A DNA stretch of 64,000 nucleotides, from NCBI RefSeq assembly GCF_002870965.1, contig NZ_PHSO01000004.1, forward strand, positions 124,001 through 188,000, given 5' to 3'. A model generated the notes under the pieces. The model was not told where the DNA came from, ran no database searches, and worked only from the letters and a program-made list of their open reading frames with translations. Shown piece after piece: positions 1 to 8,452 of the stretch. The stretch is from Tsuneonella flava (GTDB lineage Bacteria > Pseudomonadota > Alphaproteobacteria > Sphingomonadales > Sphingomonadaceae). Within the stretch, counting starts at the first letter, position 1. Each line of letters begins with the position of its first letter. Made by a program: the position numbers and the translations under genes.

Positions 1-175
1 TGCCGACCTTTTCGCCCCCGACCGATGCGACATTATCGCCCCCGGCTATTCCGCCAAAAGTCGCGTTGCTAGCGACATCGCCGCTGGCAAAAGCAACAGC
101 GATAAGTGCAAGGAAAGCCAGCGTAAAAGCGACGCCGAGCTTCGTTTTGAAGACATTGCGAAAAGATTGGAGCAT
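1..175 (-). CDS. SurA/PpiD-type peptidyl-prolyl isomerase, N-terminal part only
   Basis: Partial gene: the first 58 codons are inside the window and the rest runs off the left edge. The peptide begins MLQSFRNVFKTKLGVAFTLA, a short basic start followed by one hydrophobic segment (about residues 13-30). It continues into a Gly/Asn-rich stretch and VASVGGEKVG, which resembles the start of the SurA_N region of PpiD-like foldases. Such proteins are anchored in the inner membrane and help newly exported proteins fold. It diverges from tpiA, as is common in sphingomonads. The isomerase domain is not visible, so the call rests on the anchor and the VGGE motif. Confidence 0.7.
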   Translation of the reverse strand, partial: MLQSFRNVFKTKLGVAFTLAFLALIAVAFASGDVASNATFGGIAGGDNVASVGGEKVG

Positions 176-393
176 AGTGGCGGTTAACTTCTTCCACTGA
201 TAACGGGTCGGCGCGCCATTGGCGCATGCAAACAGGCGCTTTAGAGGGCCTGCGTATTTGTCGCAACAGGTCCAATCCGTTTTGACCGATTTACAAACTC
301 GGACTAGCCGGATCGGTATTCTGCATCCTATAGGGCCGCTCCCAATCAGGGAGCATCCCTCCTATTGCACTCAACAGACGTGAGGATTTCGTC

Positions 394-1158
394 ATGGCCC
401 TCCGGCCGTATATCGTCGGTAACTGGAAAATGAACGGCACGCGCTCGATGCTTTCCGAAGCTCGTTCGATTGATCGTTCGGCACAACGACTCATGAAAGT
501 GGAGGTCGCGCTTGCGCCGCCTTATACCCTGATTCATCCGGTTCACCGCGAGGCAGAGCAGATCGGCGTTGGCGCGCAGGATTGCCATCACGAAGTGGAA
601 GGGGCGCATACTGGCGACATTTCCGCGACAATGCTGGCCGATGCCGGTGCGAAATTCGTTATTCTGGGGCACAGCGAACGGCGCCAGAATCACGGCGAAA
701 CCGATGAATTGGTAAATGCAAAGTGTCATGCCGCCATTTCTGCTGGGTTGAAGCTGATCGTTTGCTGCGGCGAAGCGGAGGAGACCCGCAACGCAGGAAA
801 TGCAGAGTCTTTCGTGATCGCGCAGCTACGCACCTCGCTGCCCGAGACGCTGGATGACGCTGCAGAGCGACTCGCTGTGGCCTACGAACCGATCTGGGCC
901 ATCGGCACCGGTCGCACTGCGACAACCGACGATATCGCTGCGATGCATGGTGCCATTCGGGCCTTGCTGATCGAGCGATTCGGTGAGGAGCAGGGCGGGG
1001 TGGTCCGCATCCTTTATGGCGGTTCGGTCAAACCGGAAAATGCCCGCGAAATCCTCGAAACCGCCGATGTCGGTGGTGCGCTGGTGGGTGGTGCCAGCCT
1101 GACTGCGGAAAGCTTCCTCGGCATCGTTGCCGCGGGCGCCGACGTTCAGGAAAGCTAG
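394..1158 (+). CDS. tpiA: Triosephosphate isomerase
   Basis: Interconverts dihydroxyacetone phosphate and glyceraldehyde 3-phosphate in cytoplasmic glycolysis and gluconeogenesis. The 254-residue length is normal for the family. The substrate-binding NWKMNG has Asn10 and Lys12, the catalytic histidine is His93 in LGHSERR, and the catalytic glutamate is Glu165 in AYEPIWAIGTG. The phosphate-binding YGGSV and GGAS loops are present near the C-terminus. A GTGAGGA stretch just upstream serves as ribosome binding site for this ATG. secG and pyrG follow on the same strand, a conserved alphaproteobacterial order, so the three may share transcription. Confidence 0.97.
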   Translation: MALRPYIVGNWKMNGTRSMLSEARSIDRSAQRLMKVEVALAPPYTLIHPVHREAEQIGVGAQDCHHEVEGAHTGDISATMLADAGAKFVILGHSERRQNHGETDELVNAKCHAAISAGLKLIVCCGEAEETRNAGNAESFVIAQLRTSLPETLDDAAERLAVAYEPIWAIGTGRTATTDDIAAMHGAIRALLIERFGEEQGGVVRILYGGSVKPENAREILETADVGGALVGGASLTAESFLGIVAAGADVQES

Positions 1159-1249
1159 CGGCACGGGCAGAACATAACAGCCCGTACCCTTGCCCCGGCG
1201 CACATGCGCGCTTAGATGCGCGACAACCTGTTGTTAGAGTATCCGTTCG

Positions 1250-1600
1250 ATGTCCTCACTTTTTCTGTTCCTCATTGTCGTTCAGGCGATCATCGCCGCA
1301 GCCCTCGTCGGGGTTATCCTGATGCAGCGCTCGGAAGGGGGCGGACTGGGTGTCGGCGGCAATCCCACCGGATTGATGAGCGCGCGCGGCGCGGCGGATT
1401 TCCTGACGCGTATAACCAAGTGGCTGGCGATAGCTTTCGTGCTCCTGTCGATTGTCCTCGCGGCGATGGCGGCTGAAACCAGCACTGGCGGATCGAACGT
1501 CGAATCGACTCTCGATCGTTCGGCGCCTGCTGCTGCCCCGGCTGCACCTGCGCCAGAAGCCCCCGCTCAGAACGATCCGCTGTCCGGCGCTGCCGGCTAA
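1250..1600 (+). CDS. secG: Preprotein translocase subunit SecG
   Basis: Small auxiliary subunit of the SecYEG protein export channel in the inner membrane. The 116-residue protein has two hydrophobic segments (about residues 3-24 and 53-73). They flank the family-typical cytoplasmic loop with MQRSEGGGLGVGG and the following GLMSARGAADFLTR. The C-terminal tail from about residue 85 is an Ala/Pro-rich low-complexity stretch, common in alphaproteobacterial SecG and not expected to be folded. It lies between tpiA and pyrG with short gaps on both sides. Confidence 0.95.
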   Translation: MSSLFLFLIVVQAIIAAALVGVILMQRSEGGGLGVGGNPTGLMSARGAADFLTRITKWLAIAFVLLSIVLAAMAAETSTGGSNVESTLDRSAPAAAPAAPAPEAPAQNDPLSGAAG

Positions 1601-1680
1601 CCCTTTTGTTCAATCGCCGCTGTGGATTGCGGCGCGAGCGGAGCGTATTCTGCTTGCGCCGACTCCTGAATGCGGCTTAA

Positions 1681-3327
<1,647 letters not shown>

Positions 3328-3547
3328 TTTAAATCCGACTGGCGGAGCTGCGATCGAAACTTTGCCCCCCTGTCTCGCAGGGAATTTATGCAAGTATTTC
3401 TGTGCATTAGCTGCTAAGATTTGCTTTATGATAAACGACTGGCCACAAAGGCAGTTCGAATCAATCGGCTTAGTTGTTGTGCGGTGGCATATTCACTCGC
3501 GTGATCAGGGGGTTAGGGGCTTTTCCATCATCTCCATCCTGACAAAA

Positions 3548-3660
3548 ATATAAGCTCCGACCGGAGATGATCGTCTTCTGCGACCCGGACGATCACTTTC
3601 GGAAAGAGGCGGCGTTATCGCCGTTGGGGGCGGGTCTTCGGGCCCGTCCCCTAAATTTTT
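3548..3660 (+). ncRNA. Candidate structured small RNA downstream of pyrG
   Basis: Four consecutive hairpins in about 105 bases with no supported reading frame. SL1 pairs CTCC 3555-3558 with GGAG 3563-3566. SL2 pairs TGATCGTC 3568-3575 with GACGATCA 3588-3595, a perfect 8-bp stem around a 12-base loop. SL3 pairs 3608-3614 with 3619-3625 around TTAT. SL4 is the terminator at 3626-3660. TATAAG at 3549-3554 could be a -10 element, but no convincing -35 is visible, so the RNA could also be processed from the pyrG transcript. It does not look like 6S, SRP or tmRNA to me. The rest of the 3328-3766 gap holds no gene I can support. Confidence 0.4.
3626..3660 (+). terminator. Strong intrinsic terminator with UUCG tetraloop
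   Basis: An 11-bp GC-rich stem (3626-3636 with 3641-3651, two G-T wobbles) is capped by a C(TTCG)G tetraloop at 3636-3641 and followed by TAAATTTTT. This ends the pyrG transcript and/or the candidate small RNA just upstream. Confidence 0.85.
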
Positions 3661-3711
3661 CAGGAACCGGAGTGATCAGTGGTTGATCCGGTTGGTGAGC
3701 GAACTGACATA

Positions 3712-3738
3712 CAAAAGGGCGGCCCATGCAGGCCGCCC
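3712..3738 (-). terminator. Intrinsic terminator of hsp20 (probably bidirectional)
   Basis: GGGCGGCC at 3717-3724 pairs perfectly with GGCCGCCC at 3731-3738. On the minus strand the stem is followed by TTTTGT, so it ends the hsp20 transcript. A run of A on the other side gives it a weaker plus-strand tail as well. The same stem recurs at 54953-54974 and a close relative at 23159-23184. Confidence 0.85.
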
Positions 3739-3766
3739 TCGAAAAAAGCGATGGATGCGATCGCGA

Positions 3767-4234
3767 TCAGGCCGCGTCGGCTTTCTTGTCATCCTTGACG
3801 ACCTCGAGCGCTGGCTGTCCGCCAATGGCGATCTTCTTGGGTTTCATCGCTTCGGGCACTTCTCTCACGAGATCGATTACCAACAGGCCATCTGCGAGAT
3901 CCGCGTTATCGACGCGCACATAATCGGCCAGTTCGAAACGACGTTCGAACCCGCGATTGGCGATGCCGACATGCAGCATTTCGCCGTCGGGTGCATCGTC
4001 GCGCTTGCGACCCTGAATCACCAACAAGTTCTGTTGTGCAGTGATTTCGATATCGGCCGGACGGAAACCCGCGACTGCCAGAGTGATGCGATATTCGTCG
4101 TCACCACGGCGTTCTATGTTGAACGGCGGGTAGTTATCGCCCGAATTATTGCGGACTTGCCCTTCGAGCAAATCGAATAAACGGTCGAACCCGACGGTGG
4201 TGCGACGATAGGGCGTGAAATCGAGACGTGACAT
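3767..4234 (-). CDS. Small heat shock protein, Hsp20/IbpA family
   Basis: ATP-independent cytoplasmic holdase that binds unfolding proteins during heat stress. The 155-residue protein begins MSRLDFTPYRRTTVGFDRLF, the usual IbpA-type start. It has an alpha-crystallin domain at about residues 35-130, with YRITLAVAGFRPADIEI and ANRGFERRFELADYV. The C-terminal PKKIAIG tail includes the IXI-type anchoring motif. I chose the ATG at 4234 because AGGAGGA lies 8 bases upstream and homologs begin here; the frame is open further upstream through the leader. An RpoH-type promoter and a ROSE-like leader precede it, and it diverges from grxC. Confidence 0.95.
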   Translation of the reverse strand: MSRLDFTPYRRTTVGFDRLFDLLEGQVRNNSGDNYPPFNIERRGDDEYRITLAVAGFRPADIEITAQQNLLVIQGRKRDDAPDGEMLHVGIANRGFERRFELADYVRVDNADLADGLLVIDLVREVPEAMKPKKIAIGGQPALEVVKDDKKADAA

Positions 4235-4333
4235 GGTACAAATCCTCCTACGAGCAATTTGAATGACGTGCCGGACCCGCATCGGGCGTCCGGCGTTTCT
4301 TTCATTGCCGCCCGGTGAAACGGCGCGGCAACG
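4235..4333 (-). promoter_or_regulatory. ROSE-like RNA thermometer in the hsp20 leader (candidate)
   Basis: The predicted leader is about 100 nt, within the usual ROSE range. Next to the start codon, TTGCT can pair with the Shine-Dalgarno AGGAG across a three-base loop (CGT), leaving a central G-G opposition. That is the signature of ROSE thermometers (U-Y-G-C-U facing AGGA). AAA/TTT pairs extend the stem below it. Upstream, GCCGGAC and GTCCGGC form a stable 7-bp hairpin with an inner CCCG/CGGG. On this model heat melts the weak stem and frees the ribosome binding site. Assignment is by eye; no folding was run. Confidence 0.6.
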
Positions 4334-4339
4334 GATATG

Positions 4340-4367
4340 AGATAGGGTTGGCCCAACCGCTTTCAAG
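4340..4367 (-). promoter_or_regulatory. RpoH (sigma-32) type promoter of hsp20
   Basis: On the minus strand CTTGAAA (4361-4367) and CCCTATCT (4340-4347) are separated by 13 bases. This matches the heat-shock sigma consensus CTTGAAA-N11-16-CCCCATNT with a single mismatch. Placement about 100 nt before the hsp20 start fits a leader that contains the thermometer. Confidence 0.8.
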
Positions 4368-4399
4368 AGCATGGTGCACACCCGGATGAAAGGATGGAA

Positions 4400-4666
4400 A
4401 TGGCGGTCCCAACTGTCGAAATTTACACAAAATTCGGATGTGGATATTGTTCACGCGCTAAAAGCCTTCTCAACAGCAAAGGCGTCGAATTCACCGAATA
4501 TGACATTACGCTGGGCGGCCCCAGGAAGGCCGAAATGCTGGAACGTGCGCCGGATGCTAGAACGGTCCCGCAAATTTTCATTGGTGAAACCCATGTGGGT
4601 GGTTCGGACGATCTTGCCGCTCTCGACCATGCCGGAAAACTAGACGCTTTGCTGGCCGGCGAATGA
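4400..4666 (+). CDS. grxC: Glutaredoxin 3
   Basis: Glutathione-dependent thiol-disulfide oxidoreductase of the cytoplasm. The 88-residue protein has the thioredoxin fold and the dithiol active site CGYC (Cys14, Cys17) after VEIYTKFG. It also has the cis-proline segment TVPQIFI and the glutathione-binding GGSDD. Two in-frame ATGs occur at 4394 and 4400. I prefer 4400 because AAGGA at 4390-4394 is then correctly spaced, while it would touch the first ATG. The stop overlaps the next start (ATGA), so it is translationally coupled to the nitrilase-family gene, a linkage widespread in Alphaproteobacteria. Confidence 0.94.
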   Translation: MAVPTVEIYTKFGCGYCSRAKSLLNSKGVEFTEYDITLGGPRKAEMLERAPDARTVPQIFIGETHVGGSDDLAALDHAGKLDALLAGE

Positions 4667-5478
4667 CACGCATCGCATTGCTCCAGATGACAGCCGGGAT
4701 CGATCCGGAAGAAAATGCCGCTGTCGTTGCTGAGGCAGTGACTGAGGCAGCGCTGGGCGGAGCAAAAATTCTGTTTACTCCGGAAATGACTGGTCTTCTG
4801 GATCGTGATCGAGCACGGGCAGCGCAGCATATTGTGCCTGAAACAGACAATCCAGTTCTTGCCGCCGCGCGAACCACTGCAGATATCCACGGCATCTGGG
4901 TTGCGATCGGCTCCCTCGCATTGAAAGGCGATGGCGAAAAATGGGTGAACCGGTCGCTTCTGATCGATGACTCAGGGCGGATCGTTGCCCGATACGACAA
5001 AATACACATGTTCGATGTCGATCTCGCCACAGGTGAGAGTTGGCGGGAATCGAATGCCTATACTCCCGGCAAGAAGGTCGTTGCCGCTGACAGCCCGATT
5101 GGCAAACTGGGCCTGAGTATATGTTATGATTTGCGTTTTCCCGCTTTGTTCGAAGCGCTGGGGCGAAAATTATGCGATGCTATTGCCGTCCCCGCTGCGT
5201 TCACCGCACCTACTGGCAAGGCCCACTGGCACGTATTGCAGCGCGCGCGCGCAATCGAGGCCAGCGCATACGTGATTGCGGCCGCCCAAGTGGGCAAACA
5301 CGCAGACGGACGCGAAACATATGGGCACAGCCTTGTGGTCGATCCGTGGGGCGATATTGTGCTTGATATGGGGGGTGGCGAAACCGGTATTGGCTTTGCT
5401 GAGATCGACCCAGCTCGCATTGCCGAGGTTCGTTCGCAATTACCTAGTCTTGCCAACCGTCGTGAAATCTCCATTTAG
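4663..5478 (+). CDS. Nitrilase-superfamily amidohydrolase (Nit1/Nit2-like)
   Basis: Carbon-nitrogen hydrolase of 271 residues with the complete catalytic triad: Glu41 in FTPEM, Lys113 in YDKIHMFDVD and Cys154 in SICYDLRFP. The sequence resembles the Nit branch, whose characterised members hydrolyse deaminated glutathione or omega-amidates formed by side reactions of transaminases. Deaminated-glutathione repair would fit coupling to glutaredoxin, but the substrate is an inference. The start overlaps the grxC stop by 4 bases. The DUF1178 gene follows 9 bases after the stop, giving a three-gene operon. Confidence 0.9.
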   Translation: MTRIALLQMTAGIDPEENAAVVAEAVTEAALGGAKILFTPEMTGLLDRDRARAAQHIVPETDNPVLAAARTTADIHGIWVAIGSLALKGDGEKWVNRSLLIDDSGRIVARYDKIHMFDVDLATGESWRESNAYTPGKKVVAADSPIGKLGLSICYDLRFPALFEALGRKLCDAIAVPAAFTAPTGKAHWHVLQRARAIEASAYVIAAAQVGKHADGRETYGHSLVVDPWGDIVLDMGGGETGIGFAEIDPARIAEVRSQLPSLANRREISI

Positions 5479-5487
5479 GCGCACGTT

Positions 5488-5979
5488 ATGATTGTTTTCG
5501 ATTTACATTGCGCCAATGGGCACCGGTTCGAAGGGTGGTTCGGTTCCTCCAGCGATTTTACGGATCAGCAGGAATGTGGCCTGGTCATTTGCCCGGAATG
5601 CGATACCAGCGATGTTGCCAAGGCGCCTATGGCACCGGCAGTTCCTGCGAAATCCAACCAGCGCTCTGAAATCCGGCAGTCCTCTGACATGTCGGATAAC
5701 TCCGATGTGGAGAGGGCGCCGGTCAAAACCGGTCCATTGCCGCCCGAAGTCGAAAAAGCGATGGTGGCCTTGGCGCAAGCTCAGGCAGAAGCGCTCAAGC
5801 AAAGCACCTGGGTTGGCGACCGCTTCGCTGAAGAAAGCCGGGCAATGCATTATGGCGAACGGGATCAGGCCCCGATTCACGGGCAAGCCTCACGTGAAGA
5901 AGCCGAATCACTTATGGAAGAAGGGATTGCCTTGGCCCCGCTGCCCTTTCCCGTTGCTCCACCGGAAGAATTGAACTGA
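5488..5979 (+). CDS. DUF1178 family protein
   Basis: Conserved 163-residue protein of unknown function. The N-terminus MIVFDLHCANGHRFEGWF, with a later CPEC pair and the upstream CANGH, looks like a small zinc-ribbon-like module. The middle (about residues 50-80) is polar and low in complexity. The C-terminal half is helical, ending in the family-typical stretch of Glu-Glu-Ala residues followed by a hydrophobic LAPLPFPV. It is the third gene of the grxC-nitrilase operon. The linkage suggests a link to thiol or glutathione housekeeping, with no direct evidence of activity. Confidence 0.88.
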   Translation: MIVFDLHCANGHRFEGWFGSSSDFTDQQECGLVICPECDTSDVAKAPMAPAVPAKSNQRSEIRQSSDMSDNSDVERAPVKTGPLPPEVEKAMVALAQAQAEALKQSTWVGDRFAEESRAMHYGERDQAPIHGQASREEAESLMEEGIALAPLPFPVAPPEELN

Positions 5980-6310
5980 CGCTTCCATCGTTGCGACTAA
6001 GGCGAAAGACATAGTCGGAGCTATCTCTCACATTCAGAGCGCGAGAATCTGATCGAAGACTGAATGGTGCGCCCAAAATGATGAAGATGGGAGCTGGGTG
6101 ATCTTTGTTTGAGGGTCTGATCGCCTGACCGACCAGTCAGCATCTGGCTCATTCAGTTGCAAGCTTGTTCGTCGTCTTGCTTATCATAGCTCCTCCCTCT
6201 CAGGAATTAGAGCCTCCGGCAATCCCGGAGCTGCGCTCAAAAGGGGCACCATAATAGACGGCGACCAAAGTGCTTGTATTCGAGTTGTCAGTCTGTGATC
6301 TCAGGCGCTG
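5980..6310. other. Intergenic gap with a TetR-like dyad and small hairpins
   Basis: No gene is supported in these 331 bases. The visible structure is an imperfect dyad at 6125-6140 (CTGAC...GTCAG, centre GACCAG), which resembles operators of TetR-family repressors, and a 6-bp hairpin (CTCCGG/CCGGAG) near 6212-6228. No TetR gene lies nearby, so the dyad is only suggestive. Confidence 0.3.
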
Positions 6311-8110
6311 ATGCTCCAAATTCCCTCTCCCCATGCCATAGCTGCGATCATTGTTACGATCAGCATGTTCATCGCTTTCGCCCGGGCGAAGCTGTCGACC
6401 GAGATCGTTTCCCTGATGACAATCGCGGTGATTGCGGTTGGTCTTTATTTCTTCCCTCTCCCAGACAGTCAGCCGACCGAAGGACTGGCTCTCGCTTTTT
6501 CCGGCTTCGGTCATTACGCACTGATTACCATTTGCGCGCTTATGATTATGGGGCGCGGTCTTGTAGTGACCGGTGCGCTGGAACCGGTTGCTCGCGTTCT
6601 GGAGCGCGTATTTAAATTCAATCTCCAGCTTGGCCTCTTGCTGTCGCTGGTCATGGCGCTCTGCCTCTCAATGGTTGTCAACGATACGCCGGTTCTGGTG
6701 CTGTTGCTGCCAATCTTCGTCAGTCTGGCCGCGCGTGGTGCGATGCCGGCCTCCAAGACGCTCATTCCGCTCAATGCGGCAGTGCTGATTGGTGGGATGG
6801 GGACCACGATCGGCACATCAACCAACCTGCTGGTGGTGTCGATTGCGCGCGATCTCGGTATGCCGCATATGAATGTGTTCCATTTTACGCCCATCGTATT
6901 GATGGCCGCTCTGGTGGCGCTGCCATATCTATGGCTTGTGATGCCGCGTCTGTTGAGGGATAATCGCGTTGCCGACGTGGCGGAAAAGCGCCGCTTTCAT
7001 GCGCGCCTTAGGCTCGGTGAAGATAGCATATTGACCGGGCAGGAACTGTCCACTGTCATACGCCGCCTGCCATCCGATCTCGAATTTCACGAAGCGCCGA
7101 TGGGGCCGCTTCAACCGCAGCAACGACTGGCGATTTCCGGGACTCACGAGGCGCTGGAAGAAGCGATGCGGACTCTGAAAGGGGAGATCGCACCTGCCTG
7201 GGTGATCGATCGGATTCGGCAGCAATCCTCTGAGACGGGCTCCGATATCAATGTAGTGGAGGTCAGTGTGACCGCGGATTCGCGGCTTATCGGACGGACA
7301 TTGCCAAGTTCTGGCGTGGCTGATCTATATGGTGTTGCGGTTTTGGGAATTCACCGCCCGCATACTCTGCTGGGTGAACGCGATCAGTATAGCGAAGGTG
7401 GTGACCTGCGGATTTCCGAAGGGGATGTGATGCTGGTGATGGGGCTGCTCCCGGCAATCGAGGAGTTCGCCCGCGCTGATAGCTTGCTCATACTTGCAGG
7501 TAAGCTTGAGATGCCTCGCCGGTCGAAAGCGGTTTTGGCGGGGGGCATTATGCTGGGGTCAGTGGGGCTGGCGTCAATTGGCTTGCTGCCCATCGCCATT
7601 TCTGCGTTGGCTGGAGCGATCCTGATGTTCGTCACGGGCTGCGTGCGGTTCGACAGGGTGGGGCGGGCGCTGTCGGCCAAAGTGATCGTTCTGGTTGCGG
7701 CATCGATCGCGTTGGGGCGACTTGTGCTTGAATCCGGGGCGGCGGACTGGCTGGGGCAAACACTATCGCTTGGCCTGCAGTTTTTGCCGCCAGCCGCGGT
7801 GCTCGCGGCAATCATGCTATTCGTTACGGTACTGACGAACTTCGCGTCGAACGCGACTGCAGCCACGGTCGGCACACCGATTGCCTTTAGCATCGCTGAA
7901 AAGCTGGGCTTGCCCGCAGAACCATTGATCCTTGCGGTCCTGTTCGGTTGCAACCTTTGTTACGCCACGCCAATCGCGTACCAGACCAATATGCTCATCA
8001 TGGCTGAAGGCAGTTATGAGTTTCGTGATTACATTCGCACCGGGGTTCCGCTGGTATTGCTGATGGTTACAACACTGTCCGTTTTGCTGGTCAGCACTTA
8101 CAGCATGTAA
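6311..8110 (+). CDS. SLC13-type permease with RCK_C (TrkA-C) regulatory domains
   Basis: Membrane transporter of 599 residues. The N-terminal half has several hydrophobic segments with the ion-transporter motifs VVNDTPVLVLLLP (about 119-131) and GTTIGTSTNLLVV. A soluble insert of roughly residues 215-400 carries two TrkA-C-like domains, the second ending in the typical EGDVMLVMG. Further membrane segments close the protein (NFASNATAATVGTP). Family members of the DASS/CitT group move anions such as sulfate or dicarboxylates with sodium, and the RCK_C domains probably bind a small ligand. The substrate cannot be read from the sequence. It stands alone, without an operon partner. Confidence 0.85.
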   Translation: MLQIPSPHAIAAIIVTISMFIAFARAKLSTEIVSLMTIAVIAVGLYFFPLPDSQPTEGLALAFSGFGHYALITICALMIMGRGLVVTGALEPVARVLERVFKFNLQLGLLLSLVMALCLSMVVNDTPVLVLLLPIFVSLAARGAMPASKTLIPLNAAVLIGGMGTTIGTSTNLLVVSIARDLGMPHMNVFHFTPIVLMAALVALPYLWLVMPRLLRDNRVADVAEKRRFHARLRLGEDSILTGQELSTVIRRLPSDLEFHEAPMGPLQPQQRLAISGTHEALEEAMRTLKGEIAPAWVIDRIRQQSSETGSDINVVEVSVTADSRLIGRTLPSSGVADLYGVAVLGIHRPHTLLGERDQYSEGGDLRISEGDVMLVMGLLPAIEEFARADSLLILAGKLEMPRRSKAVLAGGIMLGSVGLASIGLLPIAISALAGAILMFVTGCVRFDRVGRALSAKVIVLVAASIALGRLVLESGAADWLGQTLSLGLQFLPPAAVLAAIMLFVTVLTNFASNATAATVGTPIAFSIAEKLGLPAEPLILAVLFGCNLCYATPIAYQTNMLIMAEGSYEFRDYIRTGVPLVLLMVTTLSVLLVSTYSM

Positions 8111-8254
8111 GCCGACACAGTGGGTGTATCATTCGCGTTTCAGGCACACTTTTCGACCGAATAAGAGCGATCCACGTTCGACCTGTCGCGCCATACGATT
8201 GACGACCGCCGAAGGCTTCCCCTCGACGGCCGTCGCTCCCCCCTCCCGGAAAAG

Positions 8255-8437
8255 TTAGCAGTATGTGCCCAACCGATGGTGCAAAGCGTTGATCTTGGCC
8301 AGCTCCTCCCGATCTTCGATAGTGCGGGCATAAGAAGTGAGCGCAGTCCGCAGCAGTCGGAAATCGGCGGTAGAGAACAACGCGCGCGCGCGTTGCGGTT
8401 CGGCGCTGGTGGGACGTTCTTCTGTCATGACGGTCAT
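8255..8437 (-). CDS. Small conserved-looking protein downstream of aceA
   Basis: Unrecognised 60-residue soluble protein, Arg/Glu/Leu-rich and predicted mostly helical (for instance RLLRTALTSYARTIEDREEL). It begins 15 bases after the aceA stop on the same strand, with GGAG and AAAGG ahead of its ATG, so it is very probably translated from the aceA transcript. A second ATG four codons in is an alternative start. No transmembrane segment, metal motif or known domain is visible. The 144 bases between it and the upstream transporter gene hold no gene. Confidence 0.65.
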   Translation of the reverse strand: MTVMTEERPTSAEPQRARALFSTADFRLLRTALTSYARTIEDREELAKINALHHRLGTYC

Positions 8438-8452
8438 CCTTTCCTCTCCGGG

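Noticed and set aside
3428-3553. 41-codon frame after pyrG (MINDWPQRQFESIG...)
   Set aside because: No ribosome site, no recognisable features, and it runs into the candidate RNA region; too little support for a gene.
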